From positions 1 to 64,000 of the forward strand of contig JADJSY010000004.1 of assembly GCA_016711435.1 (NCBI GenBank): a stretch of DNA of 64,000 nucleotides. The letters run 5' to 3'. A program made the position numbers and the translations under genes. Source of the DNA: Lewinellaceae bacterium. Lineage in GTDB: Bacteria; Bacteroidota; Bacteroidia; Chitinophagales; Saprospiraceae. The notes under the pieces are model-generated. The model was not told the DNA's origin and ran no database searches. It worked only from the letters and a program-made list of their open reading frames with translations. Positions 1 through 7,994 of this stretch are shown one piece after another; within the stretch, counting starts at the first letter, position 1, and every line of letters starts with the position of its first letter.

Positions 1-790
1 TTTTGCTTATAGCCAAAACCGTATAATGAAGAACTTAAAGGTATCAGGAAACTATGCTTTAATATCGGGCAGGCAAGGTCAGGCAGTAGGGCAAATGCAA
101 TGGAATTTATCGTTTATCACAGACACAATATCAGATCAAAATATATATTACAGGGGGCGGCACCGTTTCCCTCTCTACTTCTACCGGATAACATGCCAAA
201 CGACCTTAAATAAATTCGATCAAATCCCCTAACCTAAACGCCCACGATTATCAACAGATAGCGCAAAAAAATCGGGCTGAAATTTACCACCGAAAAAGAG
301 CAAGACCGCGCCACCTTCGCCCCGATTGACATACTCGATTACATCTACGCCGTTTTGCATTCTCCCACCTACCGGGAAACCTACAAAGAATTTTTGAAGA
401 TTGATTTTCCGCGTGTGCCGTATCCAAAAGACGCGGCTACTTTTTGGGCATTGGTCGCGTTGGGTAGTCAGTTGCGCCAAACGCATTTGCTGGAAAATGC
501 AGCCGTTGAAAAGAACCTGATCCAATACCCGGAAGACGACAACAGTGGTAAGGAAAGTAAAATACGAGGCCGGAAACGTTTACATCAATGAAACGCAGCA
601 CTTCGCCAACGTGCCGCCCGTTGCCTGGGAATTTTACATCGGCGGCTACCAGCCCGCGCAAAAATGGCTGAAAGACCGGAAGAATAGAACCCTGGATTTT
701 GAAGACGTAGCGCATTACCGGCGCATCATTGCCGCCCTGATCGAAACGGATAGGCTTATGGGTGAGGTGGATAAAATCGGGGTTGTGTAG
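1..790 (+). pseudogene. Type ISP restriction-modification enzyme, decayed C-terminal part
   Basis: Conceptual translation enters from the left edge (frame of base 2) and continues by switching frames near 160-195, 265-271 and 540-550. It reads KNLKVSGNYALISGRQGQ, then YFY-PDNMPN, NKFDQIPNLNAHD, IAQK, APIDILDYIYAVLHSPTYRE, LKIDFPRVPYP and WEFYIGGYQPAQKWLKDRK. This order matches the C-terminal target-recognition part of single-polypeptide type ISP/IIG-like methyltransferase-nucleases; the catalytic domains would lie left of the window. At least three frame changes are needed over 790 bp, too many to call it functional. Some may be homopolymer errors like those elsewhere in the window. It lies inside the putative island ending at the att site near 2264. 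The family assignment is by recognised motifs. Confidence 0.7.
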
Positions 791-887
791 GTTGGTGATT
801 TTGCACCCGTTCAAGCATTGTGGTGCTTGTAACCAGATGCTTTGAAAAAGAAATTAATGAAATTTTATATCTATAAAAAAATATAGG

Positions 888-1144
888 ATGAAAGAAAGTT
901 CACAACTGACCAAAAAAAATGGGAATACTGCCGACTTGCGGATTGGGGTTCATCGTTTCTTATAGACGATGGAAAGGAAAAGTTTGGTGAACTTGTAAAG
1001 AATAATTTTCTTTCTAATTCCGATGGTAACGATGGTTTTAAAAGCATTGCCGAAGCATTAAACGTTTTAGGCGCTGCTGGATGGGAGTGTTTTGCTACTT
1101 GGTATGTTGACCGCCGATACTTTCTGTTTAAAAGACGATTATAA
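888..1144 (+). CDS. Small DUF4177-like protein, apparent frameshift
   Basis: From ATG 888 the frame reads MKESSQLTKK and then breaks in an A8 run (912-919). With nine As it continues KKWEYCRLADWG and runs to TAA 1144, about 85 residues in all. The C-terminal motif EALNVLGAAGWECFATW followed by YFLFKRRL resembles the short DUF4177-type proteins, which carry an LNxLGxxGWE core and end in FKR. No catalytic residues can be named. It is single, with no close partner, in the accessory segment. The function is unknown, and the frame restoration is an inference from the protein pattern. Confidence 0.45.
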
Positions 1145-1210
1145 ATAGGCGATTGGAACTGCAAATACCCGAACGTTCTTAGTGAATGGAAAAGGTTTAG
1201 ATTGTTTACC

Positions 1211-1311
1211 TTTATCCTTTGACCGTGTCGCCTACTCTGTTATCGTCAACTTTTTGCAGCGGCGGCACGGTTGCTTTTTGCAATACTTCCATCAACGCCG
1301 AATGCAAACCT
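1211..1311 (+). promoter_or_regulatory. Promoter plus conserved 5' leader, copy 1
   Basis: A Bacteroidota-type -7 element (TATCCTTTG, 1213-1221, one base longer than TAnnTTTG) is followed by a leader. The stretch TGTCGCCT-n-CTGTTATCGTC-n-ACTTTTT is repeated at 2727-2790 before another gene. GTGTCGCC (1225-1232) can pair with GGCGGCAC (1261-1268), with one G-U pair, around a 28-nt loop. The distance from the right stem to the ATG is about 40 nt in both copies. This suggests a shared regulatory leader whose ligand or factor is unknown. Confidence 0.55.
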
Positions 1312-1829
1312 ATGGGAGCAGATTTACAGCAACCGCAATTTCAACCGCCTGAACCTAAAAAGAAAAGCCTGCTGCCGTTTATCATTGGCGGCGTTGCAAT
1401 CCTGATCGTGTGCGCACTTCAATGGAGTGACGTAATAGAATACATCGAAGGGAACCGCAACTAATAGCGAAACATCAAAATCAGTTACAAAAGAAACTGA
1501 ATGACCTGGAAGTAGCGGAACAATACGCCCTGGTTGCAATGGCGGAAGGTTGGTACCCGTGCCTGCATAGTGGCCGGGCGTTGTATTACCTGCATACCGG
1601 CGAAGTCTGGAAATACGGGATTACGACCAAAGGCGAACGGGGGCGCTACACAAGCCGTTTTTTGCAGGACAACGGGGTTTTGTATGTCATTCAGTTTAAA
1701 GGCACCGTAACGGAATGTTTGCAGGAAGAGCAACGAAAACTTTTTGCCTACCCGCTGCTACCCGAAAACCTGGCAAGGTTGGAACTCGACCGCCTGTTGC
1801 GGCCGCCGTACAACCCGGTTTTGAAGTAA
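1312..1829 (+). CDS. Membrane-anchored protein with GIY-YIG-like C-terminal domain (frameshifted)
   Basis: The start MGADLQQPQFQPPEPKKK is followed by a hydrophobic segment (PFIIGGVAILIVCALQW, about residues 22-38). A short charged, coiled-coil-like stretch follows (LIAKHQNQLQKKLNDLEVAEQ). The C-terminal domain contains LYYLHTGEVWKYGITT, RYTSRF, a CLQEEQ glutamate and a final PPYNP. That spacing of Y-G-T, R, E and N is reminiscent of the GIY-YIG fold, but the classical GIY triad is not exact. One base is missing near 1455-1460; restoring it joins the two ORFs into about 172 residues. It shares promoter, leader and the MGAD start with the gene at 2827. Function unknown; possibly a membrane-tethered nuclease-fold protein. 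Confidence 0.5.
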
Positions 1830-1880
1830 CATTTGCAATATTTGAATCCTGATACTAACTTTGACGAAAATTTTCAGACC

Positions 1881-2147
1881 ATGATCGTCGTAAAAATTGT
1901 CGAACAAGAAATTGCCGATAAAGTAGATACGCAATATGTCGCCGCACAATTTCCGCACCTGCCGAACGTAGGTATCACATTCCTGTGTACGGAAGACGAA
2001 ACCGATCAGGAAGAAGATGAATGGGTAGACGAAAAAGGACGGCACCAATTCATCATTCGTTTGCCTTACGATCTGGTAAAACGCTCTGCCGACGTTCGCG
2101 ATTTCATGGTAGCGATTGTAAAAGAGCGGTTAGCCAATGCGGCGTAA
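1881..2147 (+). CDS. Hypothetical acidic protein, 88 aa
   Basis: The ATG at 1881 (MIVVKIVEQEIADKVD) is preferred over the TTG at 1833, because a TAACTTTG -7 box (about 1855-1862) lies between them. The protein is acidic in the middle (CTEDETDQEEDEWVDEKG) and ends in a predicted helix (VRDFMVAIVKERLANAA). I recognise no family. It is the last gene before the probable att site and has its own promoter, so it belongs to the accessory segment. Confidence 0.5.
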   Translation: MIVVKIVEQEIADKVDTQYVAAQFPHLPNVGITFLCTEDETDQEEDEWVDEKGRHQFIIRLPYDLVKRSADVRDFMVAIVKERLANAA

Positions 2148-2209
2148 AAACGGGCAAAATTGCTATTTTATGCACCACTTTTTACACCACCACTTCAAGA
2201 CAAAGATAC

Positions 2210-2264
2210 AATCTATTGATAATCAATAGATTAAAAAATTAGATTCTACTCCCGCCAGCTCCAC
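2210..2264 (+). other. Probable island attachment site (tmRNA 3'-end copy plus inverted repeat)
   Basis: The block CTCCCGCCAGCTCCAC (2249-2264) matches the highly conserved 3' end of bacterial tmRNA (ssrA: T-arm 3' half plus acceptor stem). The T-arm 5' half (GGGTTC) and the rest of tmRNA are absent, as expected for the distal att copy of an element integrated at ssrA. Immediately left is a perfect 10-bp inverted repeat AATCTATTGA-TAA-TCAATAGATT (2210-2232), typical of recombinase sites. The island would lie to the left. No integrase is visible in the window. Confidence 0.55.
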
Positions 2265-2267
2265 TTT

Positions 2268-2308
2268 ACCCGCCATAGCACCGCCATTTAGGCGGTGCGA
2301 CGGCGGGT
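2268..2308 (+). repeat. GC-rich two-part hairpin
   Basis: ACCCGCC (2268-2274) and CACCGCC (2279-2285) pair with GGCGGTG (2291-2297) and GGCGGGT (2302-2308). This leaves a 4/4 internal loop and an ATTTA apical loop. It lies 3 nt right of the tmRNA-like block, so it may be the original downstream structure of ssrA. No U-tract follows. Confidence 0.6.
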
Positions 2309-2324
2309 TGACCAGAAAGTTTCC

Positions 2325-2362
2325 AAAGCCGATTGTCTGATTATCAGGCAGTTGGCTTTTTT
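2325..2362 (+). terminator. Intrinsic terminator-like hairpin rich in G-U pairs
   Basis: AAAGCCGATTGTCTGA (2325-2340) and TCAGGCAGTTGGCTTT (2344-2359) form a 16-bp stem when G-U pairs are allowed. It has a 3-nt loop and runs into TTTTTT (2357-2362). As DNA it is an imperfect palindrome; as RNA it pairs fully, which argues for function on the plus-strand transcript. It may be the terminator of an ancestral ssrA now separated from its gene. Confidence 0.55.
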
Positions 2363-2724
2363 GCTTTGGGGATTTTGCGCTTGTGCGCCGTTTTCCACCG
2401 TAGGGTTAATGGGACGTAGATTGGACGGAGGAGGCGGATGGACACGGATTTTTCCCGCTTTGGAGTTGACGTTGCGCTGATGAAGTGAAAGCATCCCGCC
2501 ATTTTTTTGTCACCTCTAAGCAATGCATGGGCAACGCATTGCTAATATATTGAAATAGAAGAAGTTAGATAAAATGCAGTTGTTAAGTAATACTTTACAA
2601 CTGCCGCCGACGGCAAATAATATTCCAAGCATATGGCAAGTTTCCAGTGGCCTCAAGTTGTGACAACCCTGCATAGGCAAAGTCCATAAAATCACCCCAC
2701 CCTATTTACAAATTACCCAAAAAC
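2363..2724. other. Non-coding stretch
   Basis: The two overlapping antiparallel ORFs here (2288-2494 minus, 2295-2480 plus) have no family features and overlap the hairpins, so I do not call them genes. The segment holds the words GGCGGATGGACACGG (about 2429) and CTGCCGCCGACGGC (about 2600). The former recurs near 46713. I see nothing else. Confidence 0.5.
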
Positions 2725-2826
2725 TTTATCTTTGACCGGCTTGTGTCGCCTGTCTGTTATCGTCCACTTTTTCCAGCGACGGCACAGGGCATTTCATTTT
2801 TAATCCTTTTCGCTAAATTTATCAAC
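2725..2826 (+). promoter_or_regulatory. Promoter plus conserved 5' leader, copy 2
   Basis: A canonical TATCTTTG -7 box (2727-2734) is followed by the same leader as at 1211: TGTGTCGCCT, CTGTTATCGTC, ACTTTTT, CAGCGACGGCAC. GTGTCG (2743-2748) can pair with CGGCAC (2780-2785). The gene start lies about 40 nt beyond, as in copy 1. The flanking sequence is not alike, so the similarity is confined to promoter, leader and start. Confidence 0.6.
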
Positions 2827-3455
2827 ATGGGAGCAGATGCACCGCAACCACCTACCCTTTCGCCTGAAAAAAGGCCAACGAGGTGGGTACAGTTCCCAAT
2901 CCTGACCAATTAAATATGCACACCATTCACACCAACCACTTCTGGTTATTACTTGACGACGCTGTCAAAGTCGCCAACGGGAATGATCTTGTGAAAGAAA
3001 TATTCCTCAGCGCCGTACTCGAAAAACACTCGTTGGAGGAAATCAAAAATTTCGAGATCGTTTTTCGCCAATGTGTATTCGATGCCGATGATTATAAAGT
3101 AATGGCGGCGCAAAAAATCATCACAAACTACGTTTCCGATGACTCGTATTTGTATTTCCGTTGCTGGTTAATCGGACAAGGCCAAGAAGTGTATGCGGAA
3201 ACTTTAAAAAATCCGGACTATTTGGCGAACATTGTCCATAAGGGAGATATGTGCAGTTGGGAAGGACTGATGTATGTTGCGACAGACGCGTATTCCAGTA
3301 AAACCGGCAAAGAAGAAGATGAAACTTTTCCAAGAAACATTGCCTCTAAAATGGGTCTTGACTACGATCTGGGACCGCCGCCAACCAAAGGCACTGACTG
3401 GACGCAAGAGCAGCTTCCTGCGCTGCTTCCAAAACTCTGGATGAAATTTAATTAA
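2827..3455 (+). CDS. DUF4240-domain protein with MGAD N-terminus (frameshifted)
   Basis: ATG 2827 reads MGADAPQPPTLSPEK. Restoring a seventh A in the run at about 2871 continues KANEVGTVPNPDQLN into the domain that begins HTNHFWLLLDDAVKVANG, about 209 residues in total. FWLLLDDA and YLYFRCWLIGQGQEVY are typical of DUF4240, a small family of unknown biochemistry often found singly. If the frameshift were real, translation could restart at ATG 2916. The first residues and the leader are shared with the gene at 1312 while the bodies differ, suggesting a common regulatory and N-terminal cassette. Confidence 0.65.
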
Positions 3456-3585
3456 ACTTTGGTATTAATACCATCCTCTCACCTAAATACAGTGTCGCTG
3501 TAATGTTTCCGACATCAGTATCTTGATAATTGGTCTGTGCATCATTGGCACACCTTTTTTAGCATTCACTAAAAAAAGATCAACC

Positions 3586-4197
3586 ATGAACGAGCATCAG
3601 GATATTACTCCGGAACAAAAAGAAGGTATTCAACAGAACTTCAGCGAAACGGTGTCGTTTGACAGCGTAGAAACGGCCCGGCAATTCTTCCGGGTTGCGC
3701 GCGAGCGCATGCTGGACGTCAATAACTGGCAAAATATCTGTGATGGATTGAGCAGTACGTTTCGACTGCGCAATGCCCAGGGCGAGCCGGTGGGGTATAG
3801 ATTGCCCGAAGTGGGCGATTATATGCAGATTGATATTCCCGGTCCCGGACCGCAGGCCGGAGACGGACAAGACTGGGTACGGGTGGAAGCCGTGGAAGAC
3901 AGCAAAAACACTTCCGCCGACGAAATGACCCTGATGCGGGTGCGGCCTGCTCCAAGTCCTTTAAACGACCAGGGCGATGTCGCGCATTTTCTGGATGACA
4001 AAGCGGCCAGTACTTTCGCGGTGTTTCGCCTGGGCGACCGTGTTACTGCGGAGGTATTTGGCAGCAAAGAGACCGTGAATACGGAATCCCATGGCCTGTT
4101 GGATACGGTACGGAATGTGGCGACTGCGGTAGCTTCCTGGCTTGGATTTTCGGATGTACAATGGAAGAGTCTGGTCAAGGCTATTGTAGCGCAATAA
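3586..4197 (+). CDS. Conserved hypothetical protein, 203 aa
   Basis: ATG 3586 (MNEHQDITPEQKEG) is chosen because the upstream extension has no plausible start context. The protein has no signal peptide or membrane segment. Motifs such as VGDYMQIDIPGPGP, GQDWVRVEA, LMRVRPAPSP and a C-terminal GFSDVQWKSLVKAI are familiar from uncharacterised cytoplasmic proteins of Bacteroidota. No function can be assigned. The next gene in the same direction (OsmC) starts 97 nt downstream. Confidence 0.6.
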   Translation: MNEHQDITPEQKEGIQQNFSETVSFDSVETARQFFRVARERMLDVNNWQNICDGLSSTFRLRNAQGEPVGYRLPEVGDYMQIDIPGPGPQAGDGQDWVRVEAVEDSKNTSADEMTLMRVRPAPSPLNDQGDVAHFLDDKAASTFAVFRLGDRVTAEVFGSKETVNTESHGLLDTVRNVATAVASWLGFSDVQWKSLVKAIVAQ

Positions 4198-4293
4198 GCG
4201 ATGTTATAGTCAGGTTTGATTGAAAGGGCTGGAAGGCGTGATTGAGAAAGTTTATGCATATTTGCAGGGCATCAAAACTAAAAAAATAACCAC

Positions 4294-4686
4294 ATGGCCA
4301 AAGTCTCGTCCAGCATCAAAAACGAGTTGTACAAAGTTGAAATCACCTCGCCTTCCGGCAATGTTCTCATAGCCGACGAGCCGGTAGATGTGGGTGGAAA
4401 AAATGCAGGTTTTTCACCCAACGAGTTACTGGCTTCCGCTTTGGCGGCCTGCACCAGCGCAACACTCAGGATGTACGCCGACCGGAAAGGCTGGGACCTG
4501 CAGGAAGTACAGATCGATATCGACCTGGAATTTATCCCGGAAGAAAGCAAAACGATCATCCGGCGAACCTTAAAATTCAGCGGCGATCTCGATGCGGATC
4601 AGAAAACAAGGCTGCTGGCAATTGCCAATGCCTGCCCGGTGCATAAGATATTGAGTAACCCGATTGAGATAAAAACGGGTTTTTGA
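4294..4686 (+). CDS. OsmC/Ohr family peroxiredoxin
   Basis: This 130-residue protein has the OsmC fold signature. The active cysteines are at about residue 53 (LAACTSATLRMYADRKG) and 114 (NACPVHKIL), with the SPNELLASAL helix between. The family reduces organic hydroperoxides through the cysteine pair with a thiol reductant, or in some members has an unknown thiol role. It is cytoplasmic. The short length and IIRRTLKFSGDLDADQK place it with the YhfA-like subgroup rather than Ohr. It converges with the NagB/PIG-L gene. Confidence 0.88.
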   Translation: MAKVSSSIKNELYKVEITSPSGNVLIADEPVDVGGKNAGFSPNELLASALAACTSATLRMYADRKGWDLQEVQIDIDLEFIPEESKTIIRRTLKFSGDLDADQKTRLLAIANACPVHKILSNPIEIKTGF

Positions 4687-4795
4687 GAAGTCCCCCGAGG
4701 AATGTTCAAGCTTGAATGTCCAAGAAGAACATAACTGACGCTGACTTCAAGTCACTTCGTAAACACGAAACGACAAAAACTAAACACCCTTCCCC

Positions 4796-5752
4796 CTACC
4801 CTTTCCACCTTACAAACGCCTCCATTGCCTCGTACTCCGCCAGTCCAAGTGCCCGGTAAGTACTGGCTGTGCCCTGGTTGCGGTCTTCGGCGCGTTGCCA
4901 GAACTCGCGGTTGTCATCGCCCGGGAAAGGCGCGCTGTCTTTCTGGCTTTGGTGCATAAAGATGGCCTGGCGTTTTTTGCGCAGTTGTTGCGGACTCATC
5001 GGCACCGCCATTTCAATTTCATGTACGGCCCATTCGTGCCAGGCGCCGCGGTACATCCAGAGCCAGCAATCCTTCATCCAGGTTTCATTTTCCAGGCGGC
5101 GGAAGGATTCAAAAATAGCGTCTAAACAAACGCGGTGCGTGCCATGCGGATCGGCGAGGTCGCCTGCGGCATACACCTGGTGGGGCTTCACTTGCAGCAT
5201 CAGATCGACAATAATCTGGATATCGCCTTCGCTGAGCGGCATTTTACGCGTTTTGCCGGTTTCATAAAAAGGCATGTCCAGAAAATGGATCTGCTTGTCC
5301 TGCAACCCGGTGAAGCGCGCGCCACCACGCGCCTCGCCTCTCCGGATCAGGCCCTTGATGCTGCGCACCTCGGGAATATCCGGCGTACCGGAATCTTTTG
5401 TATTCAGAAAGTGAATAATTTTTTCGTAGCGTTTTGCGTCTTTTTCATCCAGCGTGCCTTGTTGCGCATTGAACTCCCGCATAAATTCCGCGTAGCGCAG
5501 CGCATCAAAATCGTGGACGGCGATATTGCCGGAAGTCTGATAAGCGACATGCACTTCATGTCCCTGGTCAACTAAGCGCTGGAACGTACCGCCCATCGAA
5601 ATCACATCGTCGTCGGGGTGCGGACTAAAGAGAATTACCCGTTTTTTGGCGGGTTTGGCGCGTTCGGGCCGGTTGGAATCGTCGGCATTGGGTTTGCCGC
5701 CCGGCCAGCCGGTGATGGTCCGTTGCAGGCGGTTGAATATCTGGATATTGAG
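4796..5752 (-). CDS. PIG-L deacetylase domain, C-terminal half of a NagB-PIG-L protein (after in-frame TAA)
   Basis: The frame is continuous with nagB upstream and separated from it only by TAA 5753-5755. Beyond the stop the linker LNIQIFNRLQRTITGWPGG and KPNADDSNRPERAKP leads into VILFSPHPDDDVISMGGTF, the zinc-binding start of LmbE/PIG-L amidohydrolases. DLADPHGTHRVC follows as the second metal motif. In Bacteroidota, NagB homologues commonly carry this domain as one chain of about 650 residues. No ATG exists after the stop; the first possible start (GTG 5605) lies inside the metal motif, so it cannot be an independent gene start. The stop is therefore either a sequence error or read through. 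Expected chemistry is hydrolysis of an N-acylated amino sugar. Confidence 0.8.
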   Translation of the reverse strand, partial: LNIQIFNRLQRTITGWPGGKPNADDSNRPERAKPAKKRVILFSPHPDDDVISMGGTFQRLVDQGHEVHVAYQTSGNIAVHDFDALRYAEFMREFNAQQGTLDEKDAKRYEKIIHFLNTKDSGTPDIPEVRSIKGLIRRGEARGGARFTGLQDKQIHFLDMPFYETGKTRKMPLSEGDIQIIVDLMLQVKPHQVYAAGDLADPHGTHRVCLDAIFESFRRLENETWMKDCWLWMYRGAWHEWAVHEIEMAVPMSPQQLRKKRQAIFMHQSQKDSAPFPGDDNREFWQRAEDRNQGTASTYRALGLAEYEAMEAFVRWKG

Positions 5753-6733
5753 TTAGTAGGAGTTTGCCTGTTCGATAATCAGGTCGCTGAGACCGTGCTC
5801 GTTGTAATCTTCGTCGGTGAGTTTGAGGATCGGTTTGCCCGTTTTTTGGGAGAGCCAGACCACCGCCTTGCAGATGAGGTCGTCCGTCCAGTTGCAGATA
5901 CCGGCCAGCCAGGGCGACTTCATTTTGGTCAGTTCTTCGGCGGCGCTTTTGTCGAGCACTACTTTTACATTGGGGTGTTTTTGCAGGAAGGAAGCCGGTA
6001 CGGAGGTGGTTATTTCACCTTCTATGGCCTGCTGAATAATCCGGGCCTTGTGTTGTCCCCAGGCCATCAGGTAAACGGTTCTGGCCTTAAAAATACTACC
6101 TACACCCATTGTGATGGCCCGATAAGGCACATCGTCTCCGCTCTGGAAGTCTTTGGAAGCGTCGTGGCGGGTCAGGTGGTCGAGGCGCACCATGCGGGTG
6201 GGAGATGTTTCCCAGGCGCCCGGTTCGTTAAAACCGATGTGGCCGGTGCGGCCGATACCAAGCAATTGAATATCGATACCGCCGGCGAGGTCTATTAATT
6301 TTTCATACTCCTCGCAGTAGTCGGCTATCTTTTCCATGGGCAGGGTGCCGTCGGGAATGTGGATATTTTCCGGCAATATGTCTACATGATCGAATAAGTA
6401 CTCGTGCATGAAGCGCCAGTAACTCTGCTGGGCTTCTTTAGGCATCGGGTAATATTCATCGAGATTAAAACTGATGACATTCTGAAAACTCAAGCCTTCC
6501 TCTTTGTGCAAACGTACCAGTTCCTCGTACACTTTTATCGGCGTGCTACCGGTAGCAAGGCCGAGTACGATGTGTTCTCCATCCTGCTGGCGCTGCCGGA
6601 TCGCCAGTGCCACGGAACGGGCAACATGGCGGGAGGCTTCCACAGAATCTTCCCAGATTTTGACGGGTAATTTCTCGAAATTTTTGAGTTCGTACTTGAG
6701 ATAACCGGTGGAGGCTTTTTCCTTTATTTTCAT
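5753..6733 (-). CDS. nagB: Glucosamine-6-phosphate deaminase
   Basis: ATG 6733 (MKIKEKASTGYLKYE) is preferred to the TTG at 6757. Family motifs are clear: LATGSTPIKVY (about 60-70, phosphate loop), NLDEYYP (about 91-97, catalytic Asp region) and GIGRTGHIGFNEPG (about 160-172). It converts glucosamine-6-phosphate to fructose-6-phosphate and ammonia in amino-sugar catabolism. The frame continues past TAA 5753 into a PIG-L domain. A TACTTTTG -7 box (plus positions 6755-6762) lies just upstream. Two palindromic operators at 6779 and 6810 occupy the shared promoter with the divergent LacI gene, so LacI repression is likely. Confidence 0.9.
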   Translation of the reverse strand: MKIKEKASTGYLKYELKNFEKLPVKIWEDSVEASRHVARSVALAIRQRQQDGEHIVLGLATGSTPIKVYEELVRLHKEEGLSFQNVISFNLDEYYPMPKEAQQSYWRFMHEYLFDHVDILPENIHIPDGTLPMEKIADYCEEYEKLIDLAGGIDIQLLGIGRTGHIGFNEPGAWETSPTRMVRLDHLTRHDASKDFQSGDDVPYRAITMGVGSIFKARTVYLMAWGQHKARIIQQAIEGEITTSVPASFLQKHPNVKVVLDKSAAEELTKMKSPWLAGICNWTDDLICKAVVWLSQKTGKPILKLTDEDYNEHGLSDLIIEQANSY

Positions 6734-6778
6734 AATGTCTGTTTGTAGATGGAGCAAAAGTAAAACAGAATATCAATA

Positions 6779-6794
6779 CCGTGTGCGCACACGG
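6779..6794. promoter_or_regulatory. LacI-type operator 1 (perfect 16-bp palindrome)
   Basis: CCGTGTGCGCACACGG is a perfect palindrome with the central GC/CG step usual in LacI-family sites. It lies 17 bp upstream of the nagB -7 box, in its -33 region, and next to the divergent LacI gene. It is paired with a near-identical site 31 bp away, about three helical turns. Confidence 0.75.
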
Positions 6795-6809
6795 GAGATT
6801 TTTTTTCAA

Positions 6810-6825
6810 TTGTGTGCGTACACGG
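6810..6825. promoter_or_regulatory. LacI-type operator 2
   Basis: TTGTGTGCGTACACGG differs from operator 1 mainly in its left edge and centre. The two sites are embedded in a larger inverted arrangement (AATATCAATACCGTGT on the left, ACACGGTATTGATATT on the right). This arrangement is consistent with cooperative or looped binding by the divergently encoded LacI protein. Confidence 0.68.
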
Positions 6826-6866
6826 TATTGATATTGTACTGATCTTTGTTTCTGAAAAACACGATC

Positions 6867-7954
6867 ATGCAGCAACGCATCAGAATCAAAGACATCGCAG
6901 CGCAGACGGGCGTTTCCATCGGAACAGTGGACCGTGTGCTGCATAACCGGGGGCATGTGGCGCCCGAAGTGCGTATCCGAGTGCTTCGAGTCATGGAAGA
7001 GATGGGATATCAGCCCAATATGGTCGCCAGGTCTTTGGCGAACAACAAAAAACATTCCGAATTGCAGTTATTTTACCTGATTTCCGTTTCGACCCCTATT
7101 GGGAACAACCCAAGGAAGGTGTAGAGCGGGCCGCCGAATCGGTCGGGCATTACGGCGTTCAGGTGGAATATCATTTTTTTCCCTTGTTCGAGCCTAAAAC
7201 CTACCTGCAAATCCTCCGGCAGGTAGTGGAAACGCAGCCCGATGCGGTGCTTTTTGCGCCCTTGTTTCATGATGAATCTGCCTGGCTGATTGCAGAAACT
7301 ACGAAACTCGGCATACCGAAAGTCATGATCAATACCCAGATAGAAGGTACGGATGCGCTGAGTTATATTGGACAGGATTCGTACCAAAGCGGGGTGTTGG
7401 CCGGGCGTTTGCTCAATTTCGGACTGAACGACGGTGATCATGCCATGGTACTCAACCTGGATAAAGAAGTGCCCGGCGCCAGGCACTTATTGGCCAAGCA
7501 ACAGGGTTTTAAGGATTTTTTTAACCGCCCGGGTGGGAAAAACATCGAAATCCATACGGCAGTTTTTGAAGCCTTCGACAACCCCGCAGAGATGAAAACA
7601 TGGGCTATGCACCTGCTCGAACAGAACCCGAAACTGAAGGGGTTCTTTATCACAAACTCCAGGGCATACAAGTTCGTGGAAGTGCTGGATCATCAAACGA
7701 TGGAAGGTATCAAAGTGGTCGGTTTTGACCTGATAGCGCCCAACCTGCGCCTGCTGGAAGAGAATAAAATCCGTTTTCTGATCAACCAGAATGCCTGGCG
7801 ACAAGGTTATCAGGGTATCCATACGCTGGTGAATCACCTGGTTTTACGCAAGGAAATTCCGGTACAGCAGTACCTGCCCTTAGACATTATTGTCAGGGAA
7901 AATGCATCGTATTATTTGGAAAGGCCGGTGGAGTTGCCGTTGGCGATGTTGTAG
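6867..7954 (+). CDS. LacI-family transcriptional regulator (frameshifted)
   Basis: ATG 6867 reads MQQRIRIKDIAAQTGVSIGT, a LacI helix-turn-helix with a following hinge (NMVARSLANNKK). The frame breaks in an A6 run (7047-7052). With seven As it continues TFRIAVILPDFRFDPYWEQP into the periplasmic-binding-protein-like sensor domain (YHFFPLFEPKTYLQIL to the C-terminus), about 362 residues in total. The sensor half is of the sugar-binding type. Divergent transcription from nagB with two operators between suggests control of the amino-sugar gene and itself. The likely effector is an amino-sugar phosphate, which is an inference. Confidence 0.82.
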
Positions 7955-7994
7955 GGGTTGAGTTGTTAAGGTTGTTGAGATTTTGATGGTGGGG

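Noticed and set aside
1..790. Active type ISP restriction-modification enzyme
   Set aside because: At least three frame changes occur within 790 bp of the visible part.
2288..2494. Overlapping antiparallel ORFs at the island edge
   Set aside because: They cover the two hairpins, have no family motifs and arise from inverted-repeat sequence.
4796..5605. Independent bacillithiol-type BshB deacetylase starting at GTG 5605
   Set aside because: The start would fall inside the PHPDDD metal motif, and the upstream frame continues without a stop to the nagB end.
5618..6298. 226-codon plus-strand ORF opposite nagB
   Set aside because: It is a shadow of nagB/PIG-L; the minus strand carries all conserved enzyme motifs.
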